Source: Nocardioides ochotonae
Lineage (GTDB): Bacteria; Actinomycetota; Actinomycetes; Propionibacteriales; Nocardioidaceae
Direction: 5' to 3'
Length of the DNA: 64,000 bases
Assembly (NCBI RefSeq): GCF_011420305.2
Contig: NZ_CP061769.1
Coordinates: 310,001 to 374,000, forward strand
In this document: in pieces, positions 15,942-24,506 of the stretch
Layout: the number at the start of each line of letters is the position of its first letter
Numbering within the stretch: the stretch's first letter is position 1
Notes under the pieces: generated by a model
Databases searched by the model: none
Told to the model about the DNA's origin: nothing
Seen by the model: the letters and a program-made list of their open reading frames with translations, nothing else
Program-made: the position numbers and the translations under genes

Positions 15942-17567
15942 TCAGTCCTCGATCCACACCTTGTCGAAGAGGATGCTCGACTCGGCGGTGGGCACGATGC
16001 CGTGCACGTCGTCGTGCCAGGCGTTCACGAAGGCGCCACCGGCGATGTTGACGTAGGGGACGTCCTCGCGCCAGAGGTTCTCGACGGCGGCCATCTCCTC
16101 GGCGCCGTCCTCGGGGGAGGCAGCGGCCTGCAGGTCGGTCAGCAGCTTGTCCATCGCCGGGTTGGCGTAGCGGCCCGGGTTGGACATGGAGGCGCTGCCG
16201 AGGGCGGCGTACAGGCGGGAGTAGACGTCCTCGTCCGGGATGGACGTGGCGCCGATCGCCATGTCGAAGTCACCGTCGATGTAGACCTTCTTGGTCTGCT
16301 CGGCGACGTTGTTCACCAGGTCGAGCTCGACCTCGAAGCCGACCGCCTCGAGCATCGCCTTGACGGCGACCGCGGCGTCCTTGGAGGTGGAGTCGGACTG
16401 GCCGAGGTAGGTGATCTTGCCGTCGTAGCCGTCGGCCTTGGCCTCCTCGAGCAGCTCCTTCGCCTTCTCGGGGTCGGTCTCGACCGGCTCGGCGTCGCTG
16501 GCCCACTCGGAGAACTCGGCGATCAGGCCGCGGTCGGCGGTCTCGCCGGTGCCGGTGGTGCGCTCCATGTAGGTCTCGGCGTCGATGGCGTAGTTGATCG
16601 CCTGGCGCACGCGCACGTCGGAGCTCGGACGCCCCTCGCGGGCGTTCAGGGTGAGGATGCGGACACCGCTTTGGGCGTTGACCATCGCGGGGTAGCCCGC
16701 CTCACGGACGTCCTGGACCACGTCGTCCTGCCGGATGTAGGCCATGTCGACCTCGCCGGCGCGCAGCGACTCCCACTTGGCCTGGTCGGCGCCGACCATC
16801 ACGAACTCGATCTCGTCGAGGTAGGGGCGGCCGTCGATGTAGTCCTCGTTGGCGGCGACGATGGTCTTCTCGCCGGGGGCCTGCGACTTGAGCACGAACG
16901 GGCCCGCGCCGATGGGCTGGAACTTCTCCGGGTTCTTGTACGCCGCGGGGGCCATGATCAGGCCCGGGCCGCTGGCGAGCAGGTTCGGGAACGTCGCCCA
17001 CGGGGAATTGAAGGTGAACTCGACGGTGCTCTTGTCGGTCGCCTTCATCGACTTCAGGTTGGCCTGGATCAGGGTGCCCTGGAAGCCGTAGTTGGCCATG
17101 TAGTACTCGATGCTGCCCACGACGGCGTCGGCGTCGAGCGTGGTGCCGTCGCTGAACTTCACCCCGTCACGCAGCTTGAGCGTCCAGGTGACGTTGTCGG
17201 TGGTCTCGAGCGACTCCGCGAGGCGGGGCTCGAAGGTCTTGGACTCGACGTCGTAGCGCATCAGGGTGTCGTAGATCGCGGCGAGCACGTTCATGCCGGT
17301 CTGTCCGGTGGCGTAGGTCTGCACCGGGTTGAGCGACACCGCCTCGGCGTACTCGGCCACCGTCAGGGTGCCGCCCTGCTTCGGGTCGCCGCTCGCCTCC
17401 GGCACGTCCACCAGGCCGGTCCGGTAGATCTCGTCCATGCCGAGCGAACCGGAGCCGGAGCCCTTGTCCTCGTCGTCGGACGAGTCGCTCGCGCAGCCCG
17501 TGGCGAGCAGGGCGCTCGCGCAGAGCACCGCGGCGATGCGCGTGCGCAGGTTGTTCGCTGTCTTCAC
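15942..17567 (-). CDS. ABC transporter family-5 substrate-binding lipoprotein (DppA/OppA type)
   Basis: A 541-residue secreted lipoprotein. A signal peptide with basic start VKTANNLRTR and hydrophobic core ends in the lipobox LLATGC, with lipidated Cys25. The mature part has the SBP_bac_5 layout: TLTVAEYAEAVSLNPVQTY, LRDGVKFSDGTTLDADAVV, and RVRQAINYAIDAE. GTG at 17567 is chosen over an upstream ATG because GGAGGAA precedes it and it gives a proper signal peptide. It probably captures the ligand for the permease/ATPase operon at 8305-12335, from which it is separated and inverted. The ligand is unknown. Confidence 0.85.
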   Translation of the reverse strand: MKTANNLRTRIAAVLCASALLATGCASDSSDDEDKGSGSGSLGMDEIYRTGLVDVPEASGDPKQGGTLTVAEYAEAVSLNPVQTYATGQTGMNVLAAIYDTLMRYDVESKTFEPRLAESLETTDNVTWTLKLRDGVKFSDGTTLDADAVVGSIEYYMANYGFQGTLIQANLKSMKATDKSTVEFTFNSPWATFPNLLASGPGLIMAPAAYKNPEKFQPIGAGPFVLKSQAPGEKTIVAANEDYIDGRPYLDEIEFVMVGADQAKWESLRAGEVDMAYIRQDDVVQDVREAGYPAMVNAQSGVRILTLNAREGRPSSDVRVRQAINYAIDAETYMERTTGTGETADRGLIAEFSEWASDAEPVETDPEKAKELLEEAKADGYDGKITYLGQSDSTSKDAAVAVKAMLEAVGFEVELDLVNNVAEQTKKVYIDGDFDMAIGATSIPDEDVYSRLYAALGSASMSNPGRYANPAMDKLLTDLQAAASPEDGAEEMAAVENLWREDVPYVNIAGGAFVNAWHDDVHGIVPTAESSILFDKVWIED

Positions 17568-17635
17568 TGTTCCTCCAGAAAGTTCGCACCGACAAGGCCC
17601 GAGCCTGCGGGGTCGCATCTCTTGTGCGGTGCATC

Positions 17636-17658
17636 ACGGTAGGTGTGGGACGTCACAC
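17636..17658 (-). promoter_or_regulatory. Promoter and GTGTG/CACAC repeat upstream of the binding-protein gene
   Basis: On the minus strand TACCGT (17641-17636) is a plausible -10. Directly upstream, GTGTGGGACGTCACAC (17643-17658) has GTGTG/CACAC inverted arms. The transporter operon at 8141 also has GTGTGG/CCACAC arms at its promoter, though with different spacing. A common regulator is possible but not established. Confidence 0.4.
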
Positions 17659-17696
17659 GCCATCGGCGCCATTCCCACTCAGTGGGCGGATGTGTC

Positions 17697-17726
17697 GACG
17701 GATCTGAAATTTCGTGGCGATCCGTC
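17697..17726 (-). terminator. Possible hairpin after the SnoaL-like gene
   Basis: GACGGATC (17697-17704) and GATCCGTC (17719-17726) can pair over a 14-nt loop, 9 bp past the stop of the SnoaL-like gene. The stem is short, so this is a weak terminator candidate. Confidence 0.35.
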
Positions 17727-17734
17727 TTCGCAGG

Positions 17735-18226
17735 TCAGCGGTGTCGTCGCACCTGGCGGGTCTCGATGAAGTCGATGTGCAGCTCGCGTCGGGCGAACAG
17801 CCAGCGCTCGCCCTCGCGCACGTAGCGGTCGTCGTAGTGCAGGTGCCAGACCAGGTTGCGCTCGCCGGTGAGGTGGTTCGCGATGCAGGCCACCCGCCCG
17901 GTGGCGGTGCTCGGCGGCCCGGGCGCGGCGGAGGTCGGTACGTCGTACACCTCGCCGACGATCTGATGCACGGTCAACGAGAGCTCCTCGAGCACGGCCA
18001 GGTGCTCCCCGATCTTGCGGGGCCCGGCCAGCACCCGGTGCGCGTCCAGCCGGTCCGGCGGGGTGGGGATCACCAGCTCGCCCGTGGGCGTGAACAGCGC
18101 CGCCAGCGCTCCGGGTCGGCGCTGGTCGCCGAGCGCGGCGTAGCGGTGCACCAGGTCCGAGAGGGCCGGGCGCAGGGCGGCCGACCAGGGCATCGCCATC
18201 TGGTGCGGGGACTGCTCGTCGCTCAT
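17735..18226 (-). CDS. SnoaL/NTF2-like protein
   Basis: A 163-residue alpha+beta cone protein of the SnoaL_4 / ring-hydroxylating beta-subunit-like type. LSDLVHRYAALGDQRRPGALAALFTPTGELVI is the opening helix pair, and NLVWHLHYDDRYVREGERWLFARRELHIDF the closing strands with an aromatic-rich pocket. Members include ketosteroid-isomerase-like enzymes and polyketide cyclases. It lies 24 bp behind an SDR whose promoter has a KstR2-like site, so a steroid role is reasonable but unproven. AGGAG precedes the ATG. Confidence 0.7.
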   Translation of the reverse strand: MSDEQSPHQMAMPWSAALRPALSDLVHRYAALGDQRRPGALAALFTPTGELVIPTPPDRLDAHRVLAGPRKIGEHLAVLEELSLTVHQIVGEVYDVPTSAAPGPPSTATGRVACIANHLTGERNLVWHLHYDDRYVREGERWLFARRELHIDFIETRQVRRHR

Positions 18227-18250
18227 CGGGGCTCCTGGGCTCGGGGGTCG

Positions 18251-19072
18251 TCAGGTGTGGAGGGGGAAGTTGGTCCAGCCCTTGCCGTCGACCCGGGCGT
18301 ACCAGCCCGAGGCGGCCAGCGTGCCGCCGTCGACAGGGATCGTGTGCCCGGTGACGTACGACGCGGCGTCGGAGGTCAGGAACCCGATGACCTCGGCGTA
18401 CTCCCTGACGTGCCCGAAGCGGCCGAGCGGGACCCAGGTGCCGACCCGCTCGGGGTCCTTGCCCTTGAGCATCAGCTCCGCGGGGGTCTGCTGGCTGTCG
18501 GCGAGGTCGGGCGCGATCGCGTTGACCCGGATGCCGTGCGCGCCGACCTCGACCGCGAGGCTCTTGGTGAACGCCGAGACCCCGGCGTTGTAGGCGGAGT
18601 AGACGGCGTGCCCGGGGATGCCGCGGAACGCCTCGACCGTCGAGTTGTTCACGATCGCGCCGCTGCCCTGGGCCTGCATGTGCGGGAGCACCGCGTGGGT
18701 CACGGTCAGCACGTGCAGCAGGTTGAGCTCGTAGAGGCGCTGCCACTGCTCGGGGCGGCTGCGGGCGAAGTCCTTCGACGCCGGGCGGAAGTCGCCGACG
18801 TTGTTGACCAGCACGTCGATGCGCCCGCCGGCCTCGAGCGCGGCCGCGACGACGCGCTCCACGACCGGGACCTCGGTGATGTCGCCGACCACCGTCACGC
18901 AGCGCCCGCCGGCGGCCTCGATCTCCGCGCGGGTGGCCTCGGCGCCGTCGGCGTCGAGGTCGTTGAGCACCACCAGGTCGCCCCGGGCGGCCAGGAGGTG
19001 GGAGGTCGCGCCGCCGATCCCGTGCGCCCCGCCGGTCACGATGCTCACCCGGTCCGATCGTTGCTCAGCCAT
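18251..19072 (-). CDS. SDR-family dehydrogenase under a KstR2-like operator
   Basis: A 273-residue classical SDR. TGGAHGIG is the cofactor motif, NNVG stands where NNAG is usual, YSAYNAG stands where the catalytic YxxxK is expected, and a terminal tail WYARVDGKGWTNFPLHT lies beyond the fold. In YSAYNAG the normal Lys is Asn (YSAYN), an active-site change worth noting. Start: ATG at 19072 sits 7 nt beyond TAGGTT, a leaderless arrangement; the TTG 9 nt upstream is less likely. The -10 overlaps the KstR2-like site. It may correspond to mycobacterial KstR2-regulon SDR Rv3549c, but I cannot be sure. Confidence 0.75.
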   Translation of the reverse strand: MAEQRSDRVSIVTGGAHGIGGATSHLLAARGDLVVLNDLDADGAEATRAEIEAAGGRCVTVVGDITEVPVVERVVAAALEAGGRIDVLVNNVGDFRPASKDFARSRPEQWQRLYELNLLHVLTVTHAVLPHMQAQGSGAIVNNSTVEAFRGIPGHAVYSAYNAGVSAFTKSLAVEVGAHGIRVNAIAPDLADSQQTPAELMLKGKDPERVGTWVPLGRFGHVREYAEVIGFLTSDAASYVTGHTIPVDGGTLAASGWYARVDGKGWTNFPLHT

Positions 19073-19112
19073 GCTCGGCAACCTAGCACTTGCTTGGGAA
19101 CTGGCCTATGCT
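19073..19112. promoter_or_regulatory. Divergent promoter with KstR2-like operator
   Basis: ACCTAGCACTTGCT (19081-19094) matches AnCAAGnnCTTGnT with one mismatch (T for A at position 4). Its left part overlaps the minus-strand -10 TAGGTT of the SDR gene ending at 19072. A plus-strand TATGCT (19107-19112) could serve the divergent SDR. Confidence 0.65.
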
Positions 19113-19138
19113 GCTCGCAACCGAGAGAGAGGATCACC

Positions 19139-19909
19139 GTGTCGTTCACGATCGACATGACCGGTCAGGTCGTGCTGGTGACCGGGGGAGCGCGCGGGGT
19201 CGGCGACGGCATCGTCGAGACCTTCCTGCGCGCTGGTGCCGAGGTCGAGATCTGCGGGCGCAGCACGCCCGAAACGCTCCGCGAGGTCGACGGACGACGT
19301 CCGGTGTTCACCGCGGTGGACGTCCGCGAGGCCGACCAGGTCGTGCGCTGGGTCGAGGACATCGTCGAGCGCCACGGCCGCCTCGACGTCGCGGTCAACA
19401 ACGCGGGTGGCGCGCCGTTCGCGGACTTCCGCGACGCCTCGGTGCGCTTCCACCAGAAGATCACCGACCTCAACTTCATGGCCACCGTCAACGTCGCGCA
19501 CGCGGCGCACCGCCACCTGGTGGCCGCCGGCGAAGGGGTGCTGCTCAACATCACCTCGATCTCGGCGCGCCGCCCCAGCCCCGGCACCGCGGTGTACGGC
19601 GCGGCGAAGGCGGCCGTGGAGAGCCTGACCACCAGCCTCGCGGTGGAGTGGGCGCCCGCGGTCCGCGTCAACGCCGTCAGCTGCGGCCTCGTCGCGACCC
19701 CCGGCTCGACCGACCACTACGGCGACGAGGAGCAGTCCGCCAAGGTCGCCGCCACCATCCCGCGGGGCGTGTTCGCGACGCCGCAGGAGGTCGGTGCGGC
19801 CTGCCTGATGCTGGCCTCGCCGCTGTCGAGCCACATCACCGGCGCCGTGCTCAACGTCGACGGCGGCGGCGAGTGGCCGGCGTTCCTCGCCCACACCCCG
19901 AACTCCTGA
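19139..19909 (+). CDS. SDR-family oxidoreductase
   Basis: A 256-residue classical SDR. VTGGARGVGDG is the cofactor motif, NNAGGAPF the second signature, YGAAKAAVE the active site, and NVDGGGEWPAF the C-terminus. GTG at 19139 follows GAGAGAGG by 7 nt and gives the expected short N-terminus. It lies under the KstR2-like operator and 72 bp before a thiolase, so a beta-oxidation hydroxyacyl-CoA dehydrogenase paired with the thiolase is a fair reading. Substrate specificity is not shown. Confidence 0.82.
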   Translation: MSFTIDMTGQVVLVTGGARGVGDGIVETFLRAGAEVEICGRSTPETLREVDGRRPVFTAVDVREADQVVRWVEDIVERHGRLDVAVNNAGGAPFADFRDASVRFHQKITDLNFMATVNVAHAAHRHLVAAGEGVLLNITSISARRPSPGTAVYGAAKAAVESLTTSLAVEWAPAVRVNAVSCGLVATPGSTDHYGDEEQSAKVAATIPRGVFATPQEVGAACLMLASPLSSHITGAVLNVDGGGEWPAFLAHTPNS

Positions 19910-19981
19910 CCATCCGCGCCAGACGGCGCCGGTCGACCCGGCCGTGCCCCGTCCCCACCGCTTCACGAACGAAGGAAAGCC

Positions 19982-21199
19982 ATGCCTGAAGCAGTCATCG
20001 TCTCCGTCGCCCGGTCCCCGATCGGGCGGGCCTTCAAGGGCTCGCTCAAGGACGTGCGCCCCGACGACCTCGCCGCCCAGATGGTCGAGGCCGCGCTCGC
20101 GGCCGTGCCCGCGCTGGACCGCAGCGAGATCGACGACCTGATGCTCGGCTGCGCGCAGCCGGCCGGCGAGCAGGCCTACAACCTCGGCCGCATGGTCGCC
20201 CTGCGCCTGGGCCTCGACGGCCTGCCGGGCACCACCGTGCACCGCTACTGCGCCTCCTCGCTGCAGACCACGCGGATGGCCATGCACGCCATCCGCGCCG
20301 GCGAGGGCGACGTCTTCGTCTCCGCGGGCGTCGAGTGCGTCTCGCGCTTCGCCCAGGGCAAGTCCGACGGCATGCCGGACACCAAGAACCCGATCTACGA
20401 CGAGGCCGCCGAGCGCACCAAGGCGCGCATCGCGGCCGGCGAGCCGTGGGTCGACCCGCGCTCGCTCGGCCAGCTGCCCGACGCCTACCTCGCGATGGGT
20501 GAGACCGCCGAGAACGTCGCCGAGCACTGCAAGGTCTCCCGCGAGGACCAGGACGAGTACGCCGTGCGCAGCCAGAACCTGGCCGAGCAGGCGGCCGACC
20601 GCGGCTTCTGGGAGCGCGACATCACGCCGGTGACCCTGGCCGACGGCACCGTGGTCAGCACCGACGACGGCCCGCGCCGCGGCGTCACCCTGGAGAAGGT
20701 GCAGTCGATGCAGCCGGTGTTCCGGCCCGACGGCACCGTCACGGCCGCCAACTGCTGCCCGCTCAACGACGGCGCCGCCGCCCTCGTGGTCATGAGCGAC
20801 CGGCGCGCCGCCGAGCTCGGCCTGACCCCGCTGGCGCGCATCGTGTCCACCGGCGTCTCCGCGCTCAGCCCCGAGGTCATGGGCCTGGGCCCGGTCGAGG
20901 CCAGCCGCCAGGCGATGGCCCGCGCCGGCATCTCCGCCGGGGACCTCGGCCTGGTCGAGATGAACGAGGCGTTCGCCGCCCAGGTGCTCCCGAGCATCGA
21001 CCAGCTCGGTCTCGACATCGACCGGGTCAACGTCAACGGCGGCGCGATCGCGCTGGGCCACCCGTTCGGCTCCACCGGCGCGCGGATGGCGACCACGCTC
21101 ATCCACGGCATGCAGGAGCGCGACGTGCAGTTCGGCCTCGAGACCATGTGCGCGGCTGGCGGCCAGGGCATGGCGATGGTGCTCGAGCGCCTCAGCTGA
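19982..21199 (+). CDS. Thiolase (acetyl-CoA acyltransferase)
   Basis: A 405-residue degradative-type thiolase. The nucleophilic Cys90 is in HRYCASSLQ, MNEAFAAQ is the catalytic Asn-Glu loop, GGAIALGHPFGSTGAR contains the catalytic His, and MCAAGGQGMAMVLE holds the second Cys. It cleaves 3-oxoacyl-CoA to acetyl-CoA and a shortened acyl-CoA. It is distinct from FadA6 at 31764 and from the FadA5 pattern. It follows the SDR in an apparent KstR2-controlled operon; GAAGGAAAG precedes the ATG. Confidence 0.85.
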   Translation: MPEAVIVSVARSPIGRAFKGSLKDVRPDDLAAQMVEAALAAVPALDRSEIDDLMLGCAQPAGEQAYNLGRMVALRLGLDGLPGTTVHRYCASSLQTTRMAMHAIRAGEGDVFVSAGVECVSRFAQGKSDGMPDTKNPIYDEAAERTKARIAAGEPWVDPRSLGQLPDAYLAMGETAENVAEHCKVSREDQDEYAVRSQNLAEQAADRGFWERDITPVTLADGTVVSTDDGPRRGVTLEKVQSMQPVFRPDGTVTAANCCPLNDGAAALVVMSDRRAAELGLTPLARIVSTGVSALSPEVMGLGPVEASRQAMARAGISAGDLGLVEMNEAFAAQVLPSIDQLGLDIDRVNVNGGAIALGHPFGSTGARMATTLIHGMQERDVQFGLETMCAAGGQGMAMVLERLS

Positions 21200-21211
21200 C
21201 CTGCCCCACCA

Positions 21212-21256
21212 CGCAGAACGGCGCCGCTCCCCTCGCGGGGGCGGCGCCGTTCTGCG
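21212..21256. terminator. Bidirectional terminator between thiolase and fadD3
   Basis: CGCAGAACGGCGCCGC (21212-21227) pairs perfectly with GCGGCGCCGTTCTGCG (21241-21256), and CCCC/GGGG pair inside the loop. It serves both convergent genes. Confidence 0.85.
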
Positions 21257-21275
21257 TCTGTGAGACCGTCGGGGC

Positions 21276-22880
21276 TCAGGCGTCCTCGCGCAGGTCGCGC
21301 TTGAGGATCTTGCCGGCGGCGTTGCGCGGGAACTCGCCGAGGGCGACGATCTCGCGCGGCACCTTGAAGTTGGCCAGCCGCTCGCGGCACCACGTGGTCA
21401 GCTCCGCGGCGCCCACGCCCGCGTCCGGCCGGGTCACGACGTACGCGCGACCGACGCTGCCCATCCGGTCGTCCGGGATGCCCACGACGGCGGCCTCGAG
21501 CACGCCGGGGTGGGCGCACAGGACGTTCTCGACCTCCGCGGGATAGACGTTGAACCCGCCGACGATGAACATGTCCTTGATCCGGTCGGTGATCTTCAGG
21601 CAGCCGTGCTCGTCGAGGCGTCCCACGTCGCCGGTGTGCAGCCAGCCCTCGGGGTCGATCGCGTCCGCGGTCGCCTCGGGGTCCTCGAAGTAGCCCAGCA
21701 TGACGTTGTCGCCGCGCAGCCAGATCTCGCCGTCCACGCCGATCGGCTGGTCGGTGCCCTCCGCGTCGACGACCCGGACCTCGATGCCGGGCACGGCCGG
21801 CCCGGTGGTCTGGGCGACGTGCAGGGGGTCCTCGTTCGGGCGCGACTGGGTCGCCACGACGCACTCGGTGAGCCCGTAGGCCTGGGCGACCGCGTCGATG
21901 CCCAAGACCTCCTGCATCTCCGCGAAGAGCCGCTCCGGCACCGAGGCGGCGCCGGCGATCGAGAAGCGGAGCGAGGACAGGTCGAAGTCGGTGCGCCGCG
22001 GGTGGTTGATCAGGGTGGTGAAGATCGTGGGCGCCCCGGGCAGCACCGTGATCCGCTCGCGCTCCACGAGCGCCATCAGGCCCTCGGGGTCGAAGGTCTG
22101 GACCGGGTAGATGCTGGCGCCGACGGTGATGGCGGCGATCAGGCCCGCCTTGTAGCCGAAGGAGTGGAAGAACGGGTTCACCACGGCGTACCGGTCGTCC
22201 TCGCGCAGCGAGGCGCCGCGCGCCCACACGGCGGCCACGCCGATCGTCTGGCGGTGCGCGCTCATGACGCCCTTCGGCACGCCGGTGGTGCCGGAGGTGA
22301 AGAGGATGTCGCAGACGGTGTCGGGGGTGACCTGGGCGACGAGCGCGTCGAGGTCGGCCTCGCTCACGCCCTCGGCGCCGGCGAGGAAGGCGTCCCAGGA
22401 CAGCGTGTCGGGCCGGTGCGGGCCGTCGCCGAGGTCGATGACCGTGTGCAGGTCGGGCAGCCCGGGCACGGGTCGCTCGTCGCTCGCCGGGGCGTCGCCG
22501 GCAGCGGCGGAGCCGGCGAGCATCTCCACGAAGTCGGTGCCGAGGAAGCCGTTGGTCACCACCAGGGCGCTGGCGCGGGATCGCTCGAGCACCACGCGGG
22601 CCTCGTGGCCGCGGTAGCGGGTGTTGAGCGGTACGACGGCCGCGCCCATCACCTGGGCGCCGAGCAGCGCGACGGCGTACTCCACCCGGTTGGGGGCCCA
22701 GATCGCCACACGGTCGCCGAGGGCGACGCCTCGCGCGGCGTAGGCTCGGGCAGCGGTGCGGGCCGCGTCAGCGAGCTCCGCGTAGGTCAGACGGTGCTCA
22801 CCGTCGACGATCGCCGGGAGGTGCCCGAAGCGTCGGGCGGCTTCGTCGAGCAGTGCCGGCATCGTGCGTGGAGTGTCCAC
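21276..22880 (-). CDS. fadD3: HIP-CoA ligase FadD3
   Basis: A 534-residue ANL ligase. FTSGTTGVPKG is the P-loop, AYGLTECV motif A5, LHTGDVGRLDEHG A7, [22 protein letters not shown] the hinge, and FPRNAAGKILKR the catalytic-Lys end. Blocks such as NPFFHSFGYKAGL, FDLSSLRF and the [10 protein letters not shown] hinge closely follow M. tuberculosis FadD3, which activates 3a-alpha-H-4alpha(3'-propanoate)-7a-beta-methylhexahydro-1,5-indanedione, the entry step of ring C/D catabolism. GTG at 22880 has AAGGAG 6 nt upstream; a TTG at 22901 would begin inside the operator. It diverges from kstR2 across a perfect KstR2 box. Confidence 0.93.
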   Translation of the reverse strand: MDTPRTMPALLDEAARRFGHLPAIVDGEHRLTYAELADAARTAARAYAARGVALGDRVAIWAPNRVEYAVALLGAQVMGAAVVPLNTRYRGHEARVVLERSRASALVVTNGFLGTDFVEMLAGSAAAGDAPASDERPVPGLPDLHTVIDLGDGPHRPDTLSWDAFLAGAEGVSEADLDALVAQVTPDTVCDILFTSGTTGVPKGVMSAHRQTIGVAAVWARGASLREDDRYAVVNPFFHSFGYKAGLIAAITVGASIYPVQTFDPEGLMALVERERITVLPGAPTIFTTLINHPRRTDFDLSSLRFSIAGAASVPERLFAEMQEVLGIDAVAQAYGLTECVVATQSRPNEDPLHVAQTTGPAVPGIEVRVVDAEGTDQPIGVDGEIWLRGDNVMLGYFEDPEATADAIDPEGWLHTGDVGRLDEHGCLKITDRIKDMFIVGGFNVYPAEVENVLCAHPGVLEAAVVGIPDDRMGSVGRAYVVTRPDAGVGAAELTTWCRERLANFKVPREIVALGEFPRNAAGKILKRDLREDA

Positions 22881-22896
22881 GGAAAGCTCCTTACTA

Positions 22897-22910
22897 ACCA
22901 AGTGCTTGTT
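22897..22910. promoter_or_regulatory. KstR2 operator between fadD3 and kstR2
   Basis: ACCAAGTGCTTGTT matches the mycobacterial KstR2 consensus AnCAAGnnCTTGnT at every fixed position. It lies 17 bp upstream of fadD3 and about 100 bp upstream of kstR2, consistent with repression of fadD3 and autoregulation. Confidence 0.88.
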
Positions 22911-23007
22911 AGGTAACCTACGTCAGACCGATGTGTCGCGTCACGCGTCTTGCGAGTCGAATGTCGTCCGCGGCATCCGCGACGCTCGTTGCAGAAGGGA
23001 CCACCCC

Positions 23008-23640
23008 ATGACCCCCACCGGACCGGCCAGAGGGCCGCGGAAGGCCGCCGGCGCCAACGGCTCGAACCGCCGTACCGAGCTGCTGGCGATCGCTGCCCAG
23101 CTGTTCGCCACCCGCGGCTACTCCCAGACCACCGTCCGCGACATCGCGGACGAGGCGGGGATCCTCTCCGGAAGCCTCTACCACCACTTCGACTCCAAGG
23201 AGGCGATGCTCGGGGAGATCCTGCACGGCTTCCTCGAGGGGCTGCACGCGCAGTACGCCGAGGTGGTGGCCCAAGACGTGAGCGCGCGCGAGAAGTTCGA
23301 CGGCCTCGTCCGCTCCTCGTTCCGCACGATCCACGAGCAGCAGCATGCCGTCGCGCTGTACCAGAACGAGTACGCCGTGACCGCGAACCTGCCCGGCTTC
23401 GACTTCGTCACCCGCACCAGCCGCTCGATCGAGCGGACCTGGATCGAGGTGCTCGAGGCGGGCCGGGAGAGCGGCGACTTCCGCCCCGCGCTGGAGATGA
23501 AGATCGTCTACCGCCTGCTGCGCGACGCGATGTGGTCGACGGTGCGCTGGTACAACCCCCGCGGCAAGCTGCGCCACGACAAGCTGGCCGAGCAGTACCT
23601 CGAGCTCGTCCACGACGGCCTGCTGGCCGACGCGACCTGA
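23008..23640 (+). CDS. kstR2: TetR-family repressor KstR2 of cholesterol ring C/D degradation
   Basis: A 210-residue TetR regulator. The helix-turn-helix is about residues 41-62: TTVRDIADEAGILSGSLYHH, then FDSKEAML. These residues, and C-terminal blocks such as VYRLLRDAMWSTVRWYNPRG and AEQYLELV, closely match M. tuberculosis KstR2 (TTVRDIADGAGILSGSLYHH...VSVRWYRPGG). KstR2 releases DNA on binding HIP-CoA. ATG at 23008 follows AAGGGA by 8 nt. The N-terminal 20 residues are basic and disordered-looking. Boxes at five promoters in this window (near 19081, 22897, 25386, 29681 and 37961) would be its targets. Confidence 0.93.
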   Translation: MTPTGPARGPRKAAGANGSNRRTELLAIAAQLFATRGYSQTTVRDIADEAGILSGSLYHHFDSKEAMLGEILHGFLEGLHAQYAEVVAQDVSAREKFDGLVRSSFRTIHEQQHAVALYQNEYAVTANLPGFDFVTRTSRSIERTWIEVLEAGRESGDFRPALEMKIVYRLLRDAMWSTVRWYNPRGKLRHDKLAEQYLELVHDGLLADAT

Positions 23641-23656
23641 TCTGACCTGAGCCGAC

Positions 23657-23695
23657 CCGGCCCGGCTCCGTGGCAGTGCCACGGAGCCGGGCCGG
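23657..23695. terminator. Bidirectional terminator between kstR2 and ipdB
   Basis: A 19-bp arm (23657-23675) is exactly complementary to 23677-23695 around a single central base, giving a near-perfect palindrome with a small loop. The convergent genes end at 23640 and 23745. Confidence 0.85.
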
Positions 23696-23744
23696 AGTCG
23701 TTTCGTGCTGCTGTGCTGTGCTGCCTGGTGCTGACCGCCTCCGG

Positions 23745-24506
23745 TCAGCTGCGGACCTCGCGGTCGCGCAGGCTGCGGGGGTCGAGCACCTCGCGGATCA
23801 GGCGCAGCTCCTCGGCGTCCGGGACGCGGGTGGTGCCCGCGGAGGAGACGTCGATGTCGAAGCCGGTCGCCTCCTGCACCTGCTCGGCGGTGACGCCGGG
23901 GTGCAGCGAGCGGACCTTGAGCCGGCCCTCGTCGTCGTAGTCGAGGACGGCGAGGTCGGTGATCACCACGCCGAGGTCGTGGAAGCGCAGCGACGGGGTG
24001 CCGTGGGCGCGGGCGCGGTCGTTGCCGACGCCCGAGACCACGTCGACCGACTCCACGAACACCCGCGAGGAGTGCTTGGCGATCCAGTAGTCGGTGCGGT
24101 GGTTCACGGTGTTGCCCGGAGCGCCGCGCACGCCGATCAGCTGGCGCTTCGGCTTGCGCCAGTCGCCGATCGAGGAGATGTTCTGGTTGCCGAAGCGGTC
24201 GACCTGGCTGGCGCCCATCATGCTGTGGCGCTTGCCGGTGGCCAGGATGTCGAAGATCAGCCGGAACGGCGCCCAGCTCTCGATGGTCCCGCCCGCGGCG
24301 GCGCTGCGGCCCAGCGGCGGCGGCTCCGACATCAAGAAGCACTCACCGTCGGTGAGCACCAGGTCGGGGGAGTGGGTCAGCTTGGCCAGGCGCGCGCTGA
24401 TCGTCGGCACCAGGCCGACCGCGTGCGCGAGGACCTCGCCGGAGCCGCGCCAGGCGTCGCTGCATGCGGCGACGCAGACCTCGGCGCGGGTGATGTCGGT
24501 GCTCAT
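23745..24506 (-). CDS. ipdB: COCHEA-CoA hydrolase subunit IpdB
   Basis: A 253-residue CoA-transferase-fold beta subunit. GNQNISSIGDWRKPKRQLIGVRGAPGN and VDVVSGVGNDRARA are characteristic. With IpdA it forms the enzyme that hydrolyses the last ring (ring C) of the steroid nucleus in COCHEA-CoA; it is not a true CoA transferase. ATG at 24506 overlaps the ipdA stop (ATGA), implying equimolar coupled synthesis. Pairing with IpdA and the FadE31-33 genes upstream on the same strand supports the call. Confidence 0.92.
   Translation of the reverse strand: MSTDITRAEVCVAACSDAWRGSGEVLAHAVGLVPTISARLAKLTHSPDLVLTDGECFLMSEPPPLGRSAAAGGTIESWAPFRLIFDILATGKRHSMMGASQVDRFGNQNISSIGDWRKPKRQLIGVRGAPGNTVNHRTDYWIAKHSSRVFVESVDVVSGVGNDRARAHGTPSLRFHDLGVVITDLAVLDYDDEGRLKVRSLHPGVTAEQVQEATGFDIDVSSAGTTRVPDAEELRLIREVLDPRSLRDREVRS

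Noticed and set aside
22881..22901. TTG start of fadD3 at 22901
   Set aside because: It would place the first codons in the KstR2 operator; GTG at 22880 has AAGGAG at the right distance.
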